64,000 nucleotides of DNA, taken from NCBI RefSeq assembly GCF_015706575.1, contig NW_024037075.1:13887746-13951745 (forward strand). The letters run 5' to 3'. Shown in pieces: positions 1 through 20,100 of this stretch; position 1 is the stretch's first letter; each line of letters starts with the position of its first letter. This DNA is from Patiria miniata. Lineage: Eukaryota > Echinodermata > Asteroidea > Valvatida > Asterinidae. Made by a program: the position numbers and the translations under genes. A model generated the notes under the pieces. The model was not told the DNA's origin and did no database searches. It saw only the letters and a program-made list of their open reading frames with translations.

Positions 1-151
1 ACATGGTATATCTGTGTTGTTGCCTCAAATTATATTTTCGTTTTGAATCTTTCACATTTTGCTTTTTGTCATAGAAGTGCCATTTACTAGTGTCTCATGT
101 CATGATAGACAATTGTGCCAATAAATGTTGTCTTTGATTGTTTGTGTACAG

Positions 152-6742
<6,591 letters not shown>

Positions 6743-6875
6743 GCAGTAAGACCAGGGGTAATATGCAAACAATAGCTTACCAACGTTTGCACAAGTGTGA
6801 CTGACTCTTTTCTGCCTGACATTTACGAATGTTAACAACAAAGGCATATGGTTTTCCTGTGTCGTATTATCAAAA

Positions 6876-6881
6876 AATAAA
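6876..6881 (+). promoter_or_regulatory. Candidate polyadenylation signal, PIWI copy A
   Basis: AATAAA 134 bases after the stop codon. In copy B the aligned site (47,164-47,169) reads ATTAAA, the common weaker variant. Confidence 0.5.
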
Positions 6882-8221
6882 CTTTCATGCTGTAACGCTA
6901 AAGCTTCATGTTGAAAGATGTCTTCACTGTTTTGCTCCCAGAAAAATTTGGAAATTAGCATAAACAAAGTGATTGGAGAGATGCAAAATAATGTAAATGG
7001 GGCACAAAACAGCAATTAACGATTACTTACATCTCTTTCAGTATGTCATCAGGTGCAAAAAACATGAAAACTACTTCGAGGTTTTGAGGTCACAAGAAGT
7101 TAGGTCATTCCATGGGTTGGATGGTCACCATCTCAGATTTTATTTTTAATATTCTTCCTTAAGATCCTATTGTTTTTTATTCCATAAGATACAATTGTTG
7201 TGATCTTCCATAAGATCTAAATGTTGCGCTCTTCCGTAAGATTCAATTGTTGCGATCTTCCATAAGATCCAATTGTTGCAATATTCCAATTGTTGCAATG
7301 TTTTTAAGTTCAAAAGAAAAGTTAATTAAGAATTTTTTTGTTGTAGAATTGTGAACTTGCACAAATGTAGGCTTGTAGATATTAGGTGAAATGTTTAAAC
7401 GTGATTTACTTTAAGTTGCACAAGTTTCAAAAACAACACAATTTTCTGAGGTTTCTACAAGTCTTTTCGAAGTGTATAGCAGATACAATGTAGAAAATCC
7501 ATCATGTGTTTTGTAATTTGACTGAAGCATGACAGCAGTGTTTATGCATCTTACATCCTGCCAAAATGCCTGTTAACAAAAATAATGACTTTGTTAATCT
7601 TAAAAATGTATTTGTTTATACTTACAATTTTCGCTGTTTTACAAAATGTGAATCAAAATTGATGTTACTTTTTTGTAAGAAATGTTAGCAATTGCAGATT
7701 GAAGTCTAGCAGTGATGTATAGTCAAAGGGGCTTTGAATGAGACTTTGAACATGGACACGTCACTTTGCTCATATGCAGGATTACAATGTTGCCAAATTT
7801 CTAATTGGTATTCTTAACCAAGCCTAGTGTTTGCATGGCGCTTGTGTTCTTGAGCAAGCCACTTTACCTTGACTTTACACTCACGAATACCATGTACTGA
7901 GAAACCTAAATCTTATAGTGCAACCATGCAGCACAAGAAAACAGACTTTTGCTTGAAGTCCAACACATAGACCTCATGCATCACAGGCATCTCAGAGGCT
8001 GTTCGTTGTTATTTTAATCTAGTAACAATGAATACACAAAAGGTTTACGCATGCCTAGCCAAGCAATACCAAATCATTGCCCTGTAACTCCGCCCTAATG
8101 CATAAGGTCTATTAGTACTGGTCTGTAGAGTGTTTCAAATCTTGTCATAGGTTTCTCTGTAAACTCTTTTCATAGCCTTGCATCCAGTCTGCTAAAACTG
8201 TCCATCTTTTCAAGTTGGACA
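6882..8221. other. Non-coding DNA downstream of PIWI copy A
   Basis: AT-rich sequence shared with copy B (about 47,170-47,940). No convincing gene. It includes a degenerate tandem run at 7,148-7,295: about five units of roughly 29 bp containing CTTCCATAAGATCCAATTGT, also in copy B at 47,437-47,583. Confidence 0.6.
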
Positions 8222-8478
8222 GACATGTACATAGATAGATAGATTATAATGCTTATATAGTGCTGTCCATCGTATCAACAATCTGAAAGTGCCCCGTTCA
8301 TCAGGCCACGAGACCACGCAGCAGCTGATATATCAGCACACATTCGGTCTTCTACCCTCACAGTATACCGATTTGTACTCCTGGGTGGAGAGAGGCAATT
8401 GTAGTAAAGTGTCCTGCCCAAGGACACAAACACCATGTTCCTAGCAGGGTTCAAACACCGTAACCACTGGACCATGGC
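8222..8478 (-). mobile_element. tRNA-derived SINE
   Basis: On the minus strand it shows a B-box-like GGTTTGAACCC near its head and then the CCTTGGGCAGGACAC and CTCTCTCCACCCAGGAG blocks also seen in the SINE at 26,321. The other end is a GATA microsatellite with TTATAATGCTTATATAG. Copy B lacks most of it. Degenerate; no gene. Confidence 0.65.
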
Positions 8479-8652
8479 ATTCTTTAGCCAATCTACGCTT
8501 AAAATGTTAAAATTTGTCATTATTCAAAATCAATGGCAATAGTTGATAAGATAAAGAAAACTTCTGGGTTTTATTCTTTTTTTTTAATGAAGACATTAAT
8601 TATACTTGAATCTCATATTTACCTTATTAAAAAATTGGCAAAGTTGTCTATA

Positions 8653-9110
8653 CGTTTTCCTGGCTATTTTAAAATGTTTATCATTCGAATTCACAATTTC
8701 TAATATTCAAATTCGTCAATCAACATCGATTTAGTGCACTTCCAATGTTTAATTTCGTCTTTTGTCAGACAATTTTAAATTTAGTTCAAACAAATTCAAA
8801 CAATGAGCACATGTTCGATTTTGTCTTGTCCACGCCAAACCTTGTTATTCAGAAATCAAATTTGTCTAATTGATTTATATCGGACGAATTCGATCTCTGA
8901 ATGCTGCCATTCGGCAACAGCTTATGCGAATTTGATGTGTAATGACGAATATTCTCGACCCGGTGACCAAAGAGGGTGACTAAACTTTGAAATTGAATGG
9001 TAAATGACTTAATTGGTTTTGTTAAAAGCGTGTGAAATTTTTCTCGGACGAAATTGAATGATAAAGTTGGTGAATTTGTGTAAATAATGTTTTAAAATAG
9101 CCGGGAAAAC
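8653..9110. mobile_element. MITE with GTTTTCC termini
   Basis: Inverted ends CGTTTTCCTGGCTATTTTAA and TTAAAATAGCCGGGAAAAC, with CTATA immediately outside each end (8648-8652, 9111-9115). The AT-rich interior contains many CAAATTC/GAATTTG motifs. Superfamily unclear. Confidence 0.65.
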
Positions 9111-11887
9111 CTATATTAAAATACAAATGTGGTACATTTAGGATTTTTTTTTTATCTTAACCAGTAATTACTAATGTGCTTTCATTTCAGTCTTATTAAT
9201 TATCAATTATTACTAATTCTTAATTAATTGTATCTTATTAATGAGTTAGTTCTTAGAGTTCTTTATTTAATTGCATATTATGTTTTTAATTTGTATTCAT
9301 AAATAAGCTTGTTTTGTTTTCTGGTTCTGTTTCATTAATCCTGCAATATTTTTTATTCCAAAAAGGTATTTATTAATCCTGAGTGTTTACGTTTTTGTGT
9401 TTTTTTTTCATTTAATTTCATTTTTTAACTTTATGTTGTTTGTGTTGAATAAACAATAATAATATTAATTATGTCATAATCTTTGTTTATGTTGATGCTT
9501 GTACCTCTGAAGTAGTAATAATTGGAAGTATAATCACATCTATAATTTCCTCTATTTTATTGAAGTTATAGTGTCATGCACATTGCACAGTGGCAAGCAG
9601 ATCAAGAGGCACATGAAGACCAATACTTGGCACTAGAGGGAAAATATAATTTGCCAAAGAACTTGCACTAAATTGTGGAAGGGAATACTTATGTGAAGAA
9701 AGACGTCAAAAACCCTTGAGAGAAAAAAGAATATGTAGGCAGCTGGGGGATTCCAGGAGATTCTTTAAAAAAAAAATTGGAAAATGTGTTGGCCCTGAAA
9801 AGGACCGTTAGGGTTTAAACAAACTTATTCAGTTGATGTAACTGAATAAACGTATTCAATGGTAAAGGCAGCTTTTAGGGGGTCAGTCTTGGGTGATCTT
9901 CGTTGCTCCTATGAGGAAATCTTTATTCCCAAACTCAGTCAATTGATAGATCGTTGGAAATCGCATGCATTCCTCGATTTCTCCGGGCTGTTTAATACCT
10001 GTACGATATTTAATCCAAGTCAAGGGCGTCAATCGCTCCTCGAAAGTGGGATGGAGGGGGGGGGGGGGGGGGAGGAGACATACCTTGATCAGAACCAATG
10101 CAAGTGCGGGGCCCGCCTTAGCTTAAAGGCCCCGAAAATTTTCCGGTAATCTAGATGCTCTGTTGTGCGATCTGAGGCAATTTCTGACCACTTTAACTTT
10201 TTTTTTTTGCAAAAAATATCATCATTTAAACACGCTAGCTTTTCGAGTTTGGAATCATTGAATCAGCTATTCTGAGCTATAGAATCATTATGCAGGCTAC
10301 ATACAATTTGTATTTGGGACGAAAAATGTGGGGAGGGGAAAACGATGATATCCCCGGCCCTACCTTAAAAAAGTGGGGTGGGGGACTTGTCCCACAACGT
10401 GTCCACACCCTGTCCCACACCGATTGACATCCATAAAGCTTTTTGATAACAATTCGGTAGGGTACTTTGGGATAAATGCAAAGGATTTTGTCCCTTGACA
10501 AACAAAAAAGGAAAACATAACATGCATCTCGTTTCGCCCAAAGGGTTACAGCCGAGGTATAATCACCGTGAAGCTGACAGTGAGAAAAACAGAGTTTCTG
10601 TGGTTGAAACTTTTTTGTTAAAATTCTACGATGAATTCTGCGAGTTTTGCTAAAGTCTATATTTTTCGTGTTTGGTTTTATGATGAGAGTATGGAAACAC
10701 ATCGAATTTTTTTACATTTTGAACCCCCGATTTATTGGTGGATGCTAAATTTGGTGATAAGAAAACAAAGCGCAAGAATTCTAGCACTGTCCAATCAGAT
10801 TGTCTTTCAATACTTGCACTTGCATCATACCAAAGAAACTCTAACGAGCTTGACTACCTCCAATTAACGCAACCAAAAATAAGCACGTCAGCTTTGGGAC
10901 TCTAGTGTACTTTTAACGTGCTATTGTTGAATGAACTGTCACTCTCTTTTAATACCATATATCATCCCGTCCAGCCCCGCCCCCTCCCATTGTTGGTTGA
11001 GGTGTATGCTATTATTTGTGCAATTATGGCTTACTTTTAAACGAGGTCAGTCTATTAATTTTGTTTAGCAATTGTAAATGATTTTGTTTTGTTTGCGGAG
11101 TGTTTTTGGCTGTTAAGACCCAACTTACACAATACGAATTAAATGTGCCGTCTTCTGCCTTTCTGTTTTCTGAAAATGAAAATATAGTTCACCTTTCTCC
11201 ATGATTTTGTTGAAAAACCTCGATTTTTTTTGGGGGGGGGGGTGGGTAGGCCTACTCTAGAAAACCTCCACGAGACTAGTATTGATTTTGAGTGTTGGCT
11301 TGAAGTTTTCCAATTTTGTCCTTAAATTTCAGTCTTTCGTGGTTCGGGGGACGAATAACTTGGCGTACGTAGTGCTGTTTGTGTGAAACGGTGGATTTGC
11401 AGTGTCTTTGATGGCAATAATTGCCTTGTTTGGATCAAATATTGAATTTACATCACCCGACGCAAATTTCATCTTGTTTGGATCTGATTTTCTGCTGCTC
11501 TGACAAAAGAAAAGCGGATGTCCACTTTTGGTCTGCCCAGCCATTACAGAAAAACATAACCTGTATCTCTGGTAACAGAAAACCAAAAAGCTAAAAAATT
11601 GAACCTTCAAAAACTTTTAAACTGCTGTCTGCTATTTTTGACAGCAGAACTGCATTAATAATGTGACGTTTGCTAACATTCGCTCAGTTTTCTCATTAAC
11701 AGCGCCCTCTTGCGCCAAGTGGTAAAAACAAAAACACATACATGATCATGATCGTGACATGTGCTCAATTATTTGCAATTGCAATGCATGAAGTGCCGTA
11801 GTAGTACCCTGGATTTCATGGACTTTGGAGGTAGGAAAACTGCTCTTTTGATATTACCGTAACTTTCTTGAAGAATAACCATTGAAT
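9111..11887. other. Non-coding intergenic DNA
   Basis: Shared with copy B (about 48,180-51,110), including the stretch around 10,717 (TTTTGAACCCCCGATTTATT) and the one around 11,830. It holds G homopolymers (near 10,057 and 11,228) and, at about 10,100-10,200, a reversed fragment of the dispersed GCACCACAGAGCATC family. Short open frames here have no recognisable domain. Confidence 0.6.
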
Positions 11888-12553
11888 TAGCCCCATAAAT
11901 GTGGCCAATTTACTGGACTACCTCCGTATATAAAGGCCACATGCACACTTCCACCTAGCCCCATAAATGTGGCCTATTTACTGGACTGCCTCCGTAAACA
12001 TAGGCCACACGATAAGTTTGGTCCAAGTTACTCAGACTAGTCGAGCGCAATTTCAGTCCCCCGCGGCGCGTAAGTTTAAACTTGCGCGAGGGACTCCCGA
12101 AGCACGCAAATTACACTGCGCCATTTTAATTTGCGTGCGCACGTTACAACTAGTGCAAAGGCGATCGCAATTTGAGAACCTTGCGGGCGGGATTTTCATT
12201 GATGAAGAAAAGCACATGGAGAAATAAATTAATAAATAATGAAATAAATCAATGAACAAACACATAAATAAAAAGGGGAATTCAATGGGCGTCAATGAAA
12301 AGAAACAGTCAGATTTAGCAGTGCTTATCAGAAGAGTTTTTTAGGGGCGGGGGCAGGGAGGGGACCGGGCAAGCAATCAATAAGCACACTAGCGGCGATT
12401 GCTTCGAAAGTGTACTGAAGTTGTTCAGTAATGGAGACAAGCTTCAAGTTTTTTGCCTTGTTAAACTAATTATCATTTTATTTATATTCTTAAATGTTAG
12501 TAAATCACAATTTCCTGGGGTATCCCGTTGTTAACGTCATTTTAAAGAAGTGA

Positions 12554-13690
12554 CTCGAGTCGAGTCATTAGGTCAAGACAATCGAGTCGAGTCGAGTCAC
12601 AGTGTGTAGTCGAGTCGAGTCAAGTATTTAGCTCGGTCAATTCAAGTCACAACTATTTGAGCACTATACACAGTCAATATATAAACACAAGAGAGAAAGT
12701 CATTTTTTTGAATGATGAGTATGTATCTATATTATAGCCCCATAAATGTGGCCTATTTACTGGACTGCCTCCGTAAACATAGGCCACACATCCACATGTA
12801 CAAAAATCGTGTTGACTTTGCCAAATTTGGATTTTCACATTTAGGCTTAGTTTGTAGGATTATTTTGCTTTAGAAGCATACTCACCCTCTTTATAGGCTA
12901 ATCAGAAAGTGCTGCCTTTTTCAGATGTATATTTTTCGTGAAATTTCCAGATTCATTTTTACACGTTTGCGTATCAAAATTTCAACATGAAATTTCACAA
13001 AAATTAGACATCTGAAAAAGGCAGCACTTTCTGATTAGCCTATAAAGAGGGTGAGTATGCTTCTAAAGCAAAATAATCCTACAAACTTAGCCTAAATGTG
13101 AAAATCCAAATTTGGCAAAGTCGACACGATTTTTGTACATGTGGATGTGTGGCCTATGTTTACGGAGGCAGTCCAGTATTAAAATAGGCCACATTTATGG
13201 GGCTAGTATCTATAAAGCTGAGTCCACAAGTTAAAAAATAGTTATGGAAATGTATACAAAAATACCACTTTTCTTGAAAATGACTGCACACCAGGTGCCA
13301 TAATTTTACAGGATGCTTTACACTGTCATTTACTAACATCCTAGTAAGGTATTTCGTAAAAACTGGGTAGTAATATTTTTCGATGTTTGCAATGTATACA
13401 ACATTGCATTTAATTAATGAAAATAAAAAGGGGGTGTTAGCTGATCGTCATTCAACTAATGGGGACACTGATCAAACCACGTATGTATATGTATACATTA
13501 TTCGCGAAATATTCTAACGTGACGCGAACAAAAATTTGCACCGGCGTAAGTCATTGCAAATATTTTTCGCCCAGTCGAGTCGAGTCATTCTGATGAGGGA
13601 CTCGAGTCGAGTCGAGTCATTTGCTCGCAGTGACTTGAGTCAAGTCGAGTCATTTCCTCTCAGTGACTTGAGACATGTACTCAATTAAAG
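12554..13690. mobile_element. GAGTC-array element inside each 2,165-bp unit
   Basis: Two clusters of CGAGTCGAGTC (12,554-12,650 and 13,575-13,680) flank the foldback at 12,735. The motif CAGTGTGTAGTCGAGTCGAG at 12,599 resembles the terminal CAGTGTTGTAGGTCTC of the complete hAT element at 51,804, so this is probably a related hAT element with subterminal repeats. Termini could not be fixed. Repeats at +2,165, +4,330 and +6,495. Confidence 0.5.
12735..13205. mobile_element. TAGCCCC foldback element (MULE-like), unit 1
   Basis: Arms of more than 200 bp pair almost perfectly around a small centre near 12,950. Ends are TAGCCCCATAAATGTGGCC and its inverse. The 9-mer GTATCTATA stands directly right of the element (13,206-13,214) and three bases left of it (12,723-12,731). 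Identical copies lie in the other units at 14,900, 17,065 and 19,230. Long TIRs with 9-bp duplications are typical of Mutator-like elements. Confidence 0.8.
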
Positions 13691-13985
13691 AAGTACTTAT
13701 TCTTAAAAAAAATACTTGTTTAATTAATCTAGCAATTAATTAATTGGACGGTACAATAATTCATTTTGTTTTTAAAAATACTTTGCATAACATCATTTCG
13801 AGTGCTGTGTACACTTAAAAAATGCATAATTTGAAATTTTTTTAATGAACTCATTACTAATTTAATTAATTAATTTAATTAATTCAATTATTTCATTTGC
13901 AGGCTCAATAATTCATATTTAATGTTTACATTTTTAAACTTAAAAACGCTATGCATATAAAATGGTCATTATTTTAAAAAGTAAA

Positions 13986-14187
13986 TAAATTTATTAAGGA
14001 AATAAATGTGTGCTCTGGAGGTTTTTATCACTCTGTTTAAGGCCACTTAGAGTCTAGGTGCTGATAATTACCCGAGCCGGAGGCGAGGGTAATTATCAGC
14101 ACCCAGACTCTAAGTGGTCTTAAACAGAGTGATAAATACCGACGGAGTACCGGTACATATTTATTCCCTTAATAAATACCTTTTTGG
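13986..14187. repeat. Long hairpin in each 2,165-bp unit
   Basis: Arms at about 13,986-14,075 and 14,083-14,187 pair through GGTGCTGATAATTACCC and GGGTAATTATCAGCACC, CACTCTGTTTAAG and its inverse, and TTTATTAAGGAAATAAAT-like ends, around the loop GAGCCGGAGGCGAG. A related GAGGCGAAGCCGAG loop occurs in the hairpin at 34,860. Repeats at +2,165 steps. Confidence 0.85.
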
Positions 14188-17100
14188 TAAAAAATATCAA
14201 ATAATTCGTTCAAAAAATACCGATTTGTTCAACAAGTTCACTTCATGCTTTTTGAAACATCCCTCTAGCAAAATATTGGAGTGTTCAGCTGGCGAGTAAG
14301 ATGTAAACGGCCCTTTTATGGAGATTGACGCGCGCATGGCATGTTCTGAGCGATGTCGCGCAGAACGCACCTGGCGCGTTGCGTTTTGAATTTAGAACTA
14401 TAAAATTCTGACTCGCTGGTAGTGTTGCGCATGCCTACTACGTGAAGATTGTGAACGTTCAACCAATGAAACGGTAAGAGGCACTGGATTTTTAGAAAAG
14501 TTTTTTAGGGGGCGGGGGCAGGGAGGGGACCGGGCAAGCAATCAATAAGCACACTAGCGGCGATTGCTTCGAAAGTGTACTGAAGTTGTTCAGTAATGGA
14601 GACAAGCTTCAAGTTTTTTGCCTTGTTAAACTAATTATCATTTTATTTATATTCTTAAATGTTAGTAAATCACAATTTCCTGGGGTATCCCGTTGTTAAC
14701 GTCATTTTAAAGAAGTGACTCGAGTCGAGTCATTAGGTCAAGACAATCGAGTCGAGTCGAGTCACAGTGTGTAGTCGAGTCGAGTCAAGTATTTAGCTCG
14801 GTCAATTCAAGTCACAACTATTTGAGCACTATACACAGTCAATATATAAACACAAGAGAGAAAGTCATTTTTTTGAATGATGAGTATGTATCTATATTAT
14901 AGCCCCATAAATGTGGCCTATTTACTGGACTGCCTCCGTAAACATAGGCCACACATCCACATGTACAAAAATCGTGTTGACTTTGCCAAATTTGGATTTT
15001 CACATTTAGGCTTAGTTTGTAGGATTATTTTGCTTTAGAAGCATACTCACCCTCTTTATAGGCTAATCAGAAAGTGCTGCCTTTTTCAGATGTATATTTT
15101 TCGTGAAATTTCCAGATTCATTTTTACACGTTTGCGTATCAAAATTTCAACATGAAATTTCACAAAAATTAGACATCTGAAAAAGGCAGCACTTTCTGAT
15201 TAGCCTATAAAGAGGGTGAGTATGCTTCTAAAGCAAAATAATCCTACAAACTTAGCCTAAATGTGAAAATCCAAATTTGGCAAAGTCGACACGATTTTTG
15301 TACATGTGGATGTGTGGCCTATGTTTACGGAGGCAGTCCAGTATTAAAATAGGCCACATTTATGGGGCTAGTATCTATAAAGCTGAGTCCACAAGTTAAA
15401 AAATAGTTATGGAAATGTATACAAAAATACCACTTTTCTTGAAAATGACTGCACACCAGGTGCCATAATTTTACAGGATGCTTTACACTGTCATTTACTA
15501 ACATCCTAGTAAGGTATTTCGTAAAAACTGGGTAGTAATATTTTTCGATGTTTGCAATGTATACAACATTGCATTTAATTAATGAAAATAAAAAGGGGGT
15601 GTTAGCTGATCGTCATTCAACTAATGGGGACACTGATCAAACCACGTATGTATATGTATACATTATTCGCGAAATATTCTAACGTGACGCGAACAAAAAT
15701 TTGCACCGGCGTAAGTCATTGCAAATATTTTTCGCCCAGTCGAGTCGAGTCATTCTGATGAGGGACTCGAGTCGAGTCGAGTCATTTGCTCGCAGTGACT
15801 TGAGTCAAGTCGAGTCATTTCCTCTCAGTGACTTGAGACATGTACTCAATTAAAGAAGTACTTATTCTTAAAAAAAATACTTGTTTAATTAATCTAGCAA
15901 TTAATTAATTGGACGGTACAATAATTCATTTTGTTTTTAAAAATACTTTGCATAACATCATTTCGAGTGCTGTGTACACTTAAAAAATGCATAATTTGAA
16001 ATTTTTTTAATGAACTCATTACTAATTTAATTAATTAATTTAATTAATTCAATTATTTCATTTGCAGGCTCAATAATTCATATTTAATGTTTACATTTTT
16101 AAACTTAAAAACGCTATGCATATAAAATGGTCATTATTTTAAAAAGTAAATAAATTTATTAAGGAAATAAATGTGTGCTCTGGAGGTTTTTATCACTCTG
16201 TTTAAGGCCACTTAGAGTCTAGGTGCTGATAATTACCCGAGCCGGAGGCGAGGGTAATTATCAGCACCCAGACTCTAAGTGGTCTTAAACAGAGTGATAA
16301 ATACCGACGGAGTACCGGTACATATTTATTCCCTTAATAAATACCTTTTTGGTAAAAAATATCAAATAATTCGTTCAAAAAATACCGATTTGTTCAACAA
16401 GTTCACTTCATGCTTTTTGAAACATCCCTCTAGCAAAATATTGGAGTGTTCAGCTGGCGAGTAAGATGTAAACGGCCCTTTTATGGAGATTGACGCGCGC
16501 ATGGCATGTTCTGAGCGATGTCGCGCAGAACGCACCTGGCGCGTTGCGTTTTGAATTTAGAACTATAAAATTCTGACTCGCTGGTAGTGTTGCGCATGCC
16601 TACTACGTGAAGATTGTGAACGTTCAACCAATGAAACGGTAAGAGGCACTGGATTTTTAGAAAAGTTTTTTAGGGGGCGGGGGCAGGGAGGGGACCGGGC
16701 AAGCAATCAATAAGCACACTAGCGGCGATTGCTTCGAAAGTGTACTGAAGTTGTTCAGTAATGGAGACAAGCTTCAAGTTTTTTGCCTTGTTAAACTAAT
16801 TATCATTTTATTTATATTCTTAAATGTTAGTAAATCACAATTTCCTGGGGTATCCCGTTGTTAACGTCATTTTAAAGAAGTGACTCGAGTCGAGTCATTA
16901 GGTCAAGACAATCGAGTCGAGTCGAGTCACAGTGTGTAGTCGAGTCGAGTCAAGTATTTAGCTCGGTCAATTCAAGTCACAACTATTTGAGCACTATACA
17001 CAGTCAATATATAAACACAAGAGAGAAAGTCATTTTTTTGAATGATGAGTATGTATCTATATTATAGCCCCATAAATGTGGCCTATTTACTGGACTGCCT

Positions 17101-20100
17101 CCGTAAACATAGGCCACACATCCACATGTACAAAAATCGTGTTGACTTTGCCAAATTTGGATTTTCACATTTAGGCTTAGTTTGTAGGATTATTTTGCTT
17201 TAGAAGCATACTCACCCTCTTTATAGGCTAATCAGAAAGTGCTGCCTTTTTCAGATGTATATTTTTCGTGAAATTTCCAGATTCATTTTTACACGTTTGC
17301 GTATCAAAATTTCAACATGAAATTTCACAAAAATTAGACATCTGAAAAAGGCAGCACTTTCTGATTAGCCTATAAAGAGGGTGAGTATGCTTCTAAAGCA
17401 AAATAATCCTACAAACTTAGCCTAAATGTGAAAATCCAAATTTGGCAAAGTCGACACGATTTTTGTACATGTGGATGTGTGGCCTATGTTTACGGAGGCA
17501 GTCCAGTATTAAAATAGGCCACATTTATGGGGCTAGTATCTATAAAGCTGAGTCCACAAGTTAAAAAATAGTTATGGAAATGTATACAAAAATACCACTT
17601 TTCTTGAAAATGACTGCACACCAGGTGCCATAATTTTACAGGATGCTTTACACTGTCATTTACTAACATCCTAGTAAGGTATTTCGTAAAAACTGGGTAG
17701 TAATATTTTTCGATGTTTGCAATGTATACAACATTGCATTTAATTAATGAAAATAAAAAGGGGGTGTTAGCTGATCGTCATTCAACTAATGGGGACACTG
17801 ATCAAACCACGTATGTATATGTATACATTATTCGCGAAATATTCTAACGTGACGCGAACAAAAATTTGCACCGGCGTAAGTCATTGCAAATATTTTTCGC
17901 CCAGTCGAGTCGAGTCATTCTGATGAGGGACTCGAGTCGAGTCGAGTCATTTGCTCGCAGTGACTTGAGTCAAGTCGAGTCATTTCCTCTCAGTGACTTG
18001 AGACATGTACTCAATTAAAGAAGTACTTATTCTTAAAAAAAATACTTGTTTAATTAATCTAGCAATTAATTAATTGGACGGTACAATAATTCATTTTGTT
18101 TTTAAAAATACTTTGCATAACATCATTTCGAGTGCTGTGTACACTTAAAAAATGCATAATTTGAAATTTTTTTAATGAACTCATTACTAATTTAATTAAT
18201 TAATTTAATTAATTCAATTATTTCATTTGCAGGCTCAATAATTCATATTTAATGTTTACATTTTTAAACTTAAAAACGCTATGCATATAAAATGGTCATT
18301 ATTTTAAAAAGTAAATAAATTTATTAAGGAAATAAATGTGTGCTCTGGAGGTTTTTATCACTCTGTTTAAGGCCACTTAGAGTCTAGGTGCTGATAATTA
18401 CCCGAGCCGGAGGCGAGGGTAATTATCAGCACCCAGACTCTAAGTGGTCTTAAACAGAGTGATAAATACCGACGGAGTACCGGTACATATTTATTCCCTT
18501 AATAAATACCTTTTTGGTAAAAAATATCAAATAATTCGTTCAAAAAATACCGATTTGTTCAACAAGTTCACTTCATGCTTTTTGAAACATCCCTCTAGCA
18601 AAATATTGGAGTGTTCAGCTGGCGAGTAAGATGTAAACGGCCCTTTTATGGAGATTGACGCGCGCATGGCATGTTCTGAGCGATGTCGCGCAGAACGCAC
18701 CTGGCGCGTTGCGTTTTGAATTTAGAACTATAAAATTCTGACTCGCTGGTAGTGTTGCGCATGCCTACTACGTGAAGATTGTGAACGTTCAACCAATGAA
18801 ACGGTAAGAGGCACTGGATTTTTAGAAAAGTTTTTTAGGGGGCGGGGGCAGGGAGGGGACCGGGCAAGCAATCAATAAGCACACTAGCGGCGATTGCTTC
18901 GAAAGTGTACTGAAGTTGTTCAGTAATGGAGACAAGCTTCAAGTTTTTTGCCTTGTTAAACTAATTATCATTTTATTTATATTCTTAAATGTTAGTAAAT
19001 CACAATTTCCTGGGGTATCCCGTTGTTAACGTCATTTTAAAGAAGTGACTCGAGTCGAGTCATTAGGTCAAGACAATCGAGTCGAGTCGAGTCACAGTGT
19101 GTAGTCGAGTCGAGTCAAGTATTTAGCTCGGTCAATTCAAGTCACAACTATTTGAGCACTATACACAGTCAATATATAAACACAAGAGAGAAAGTCATTT
19201 TTTTGAATGATGAGTATGTATCTATATTATAGCCCCATAAATGTGGCCTATTTACTGGACTGCCTCCGTAAACATAGGCCACACATCCACATGTACAAAA
19301 ATCGTGTTGACTTTGCCAAATTTGGATTTTCACATTTAGGCTTAGTTTGTAGGATTATTTTGCTTTAGAAGCATACTCACCCTCTTTATAGGCTAATCAG
19401 AAAGTGCTGCCTTTTTCAGATGTATATTTTTCGTGAAATTTCCAGATTCATTTTTACACGTTTGCGTATCAAAATTTCAACATGAAATTTCACAAAAATT
19501 AGACATCTGAAAAAGGCAGCACTTTCTGATTAGCCTATAAAGAGGGTGAGTATGCTTCTAAAGCAAAATAATCCTACAAACTTAGCCTAAATGTGAAAAT
19601 CCAAATTTGGCAAAGTCGACACGATTTTTGTACATGTGGATGTGTGGCCTATGTTTACGGAGGCAGTCCAGTATTAAAATAGGCCACATTTATGGGGCTA
19701 GTATCTATAAAGCTGAGTCCACAAGTTAAAAAATAGTTATGGAAATGTATACAAAAATACCACTTTTCTTGAAAATGACTGCACACCAGGTGCCATAATT
19801 TTACAGGATGCTTTACACTGTCATTTACTAACATCCTAGTAAGGTATTTCGTAAAAACTGGGTAGTAATATTTTTCGATGTTTGCAATGTATACAACATT
19901 GCATTTAATTAATGAAAATAAAAAGGGGGTGTTAGCTGATCGTCATTCAACTAATGGGGACACTGATCAAACCACGTATGTATATGTATACATTATTCGC
20001 GAAATATTCTAACGTGACGCGAACAAAAATTTGCACCGGCGTAAGTCATTGCAAATATTTTTCGCCCAGTCGAGTCGAGTCATTCTGATGAGGGACTCGA

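Noticed and set aside
13585-13625. Hammerhead ribozyme core (CTGATGAG)
   Set aside because: No GAAAC partner or stem layout; the motif sits beside the GAGTC array.
14114-14299. 61-residue open frame repeated at 16,279, 18,444 and 20,609
   Set aside because: It is identical only because the 2,165-bp unit is repeated, and it runs across one arm of a long hairpin. No domain.
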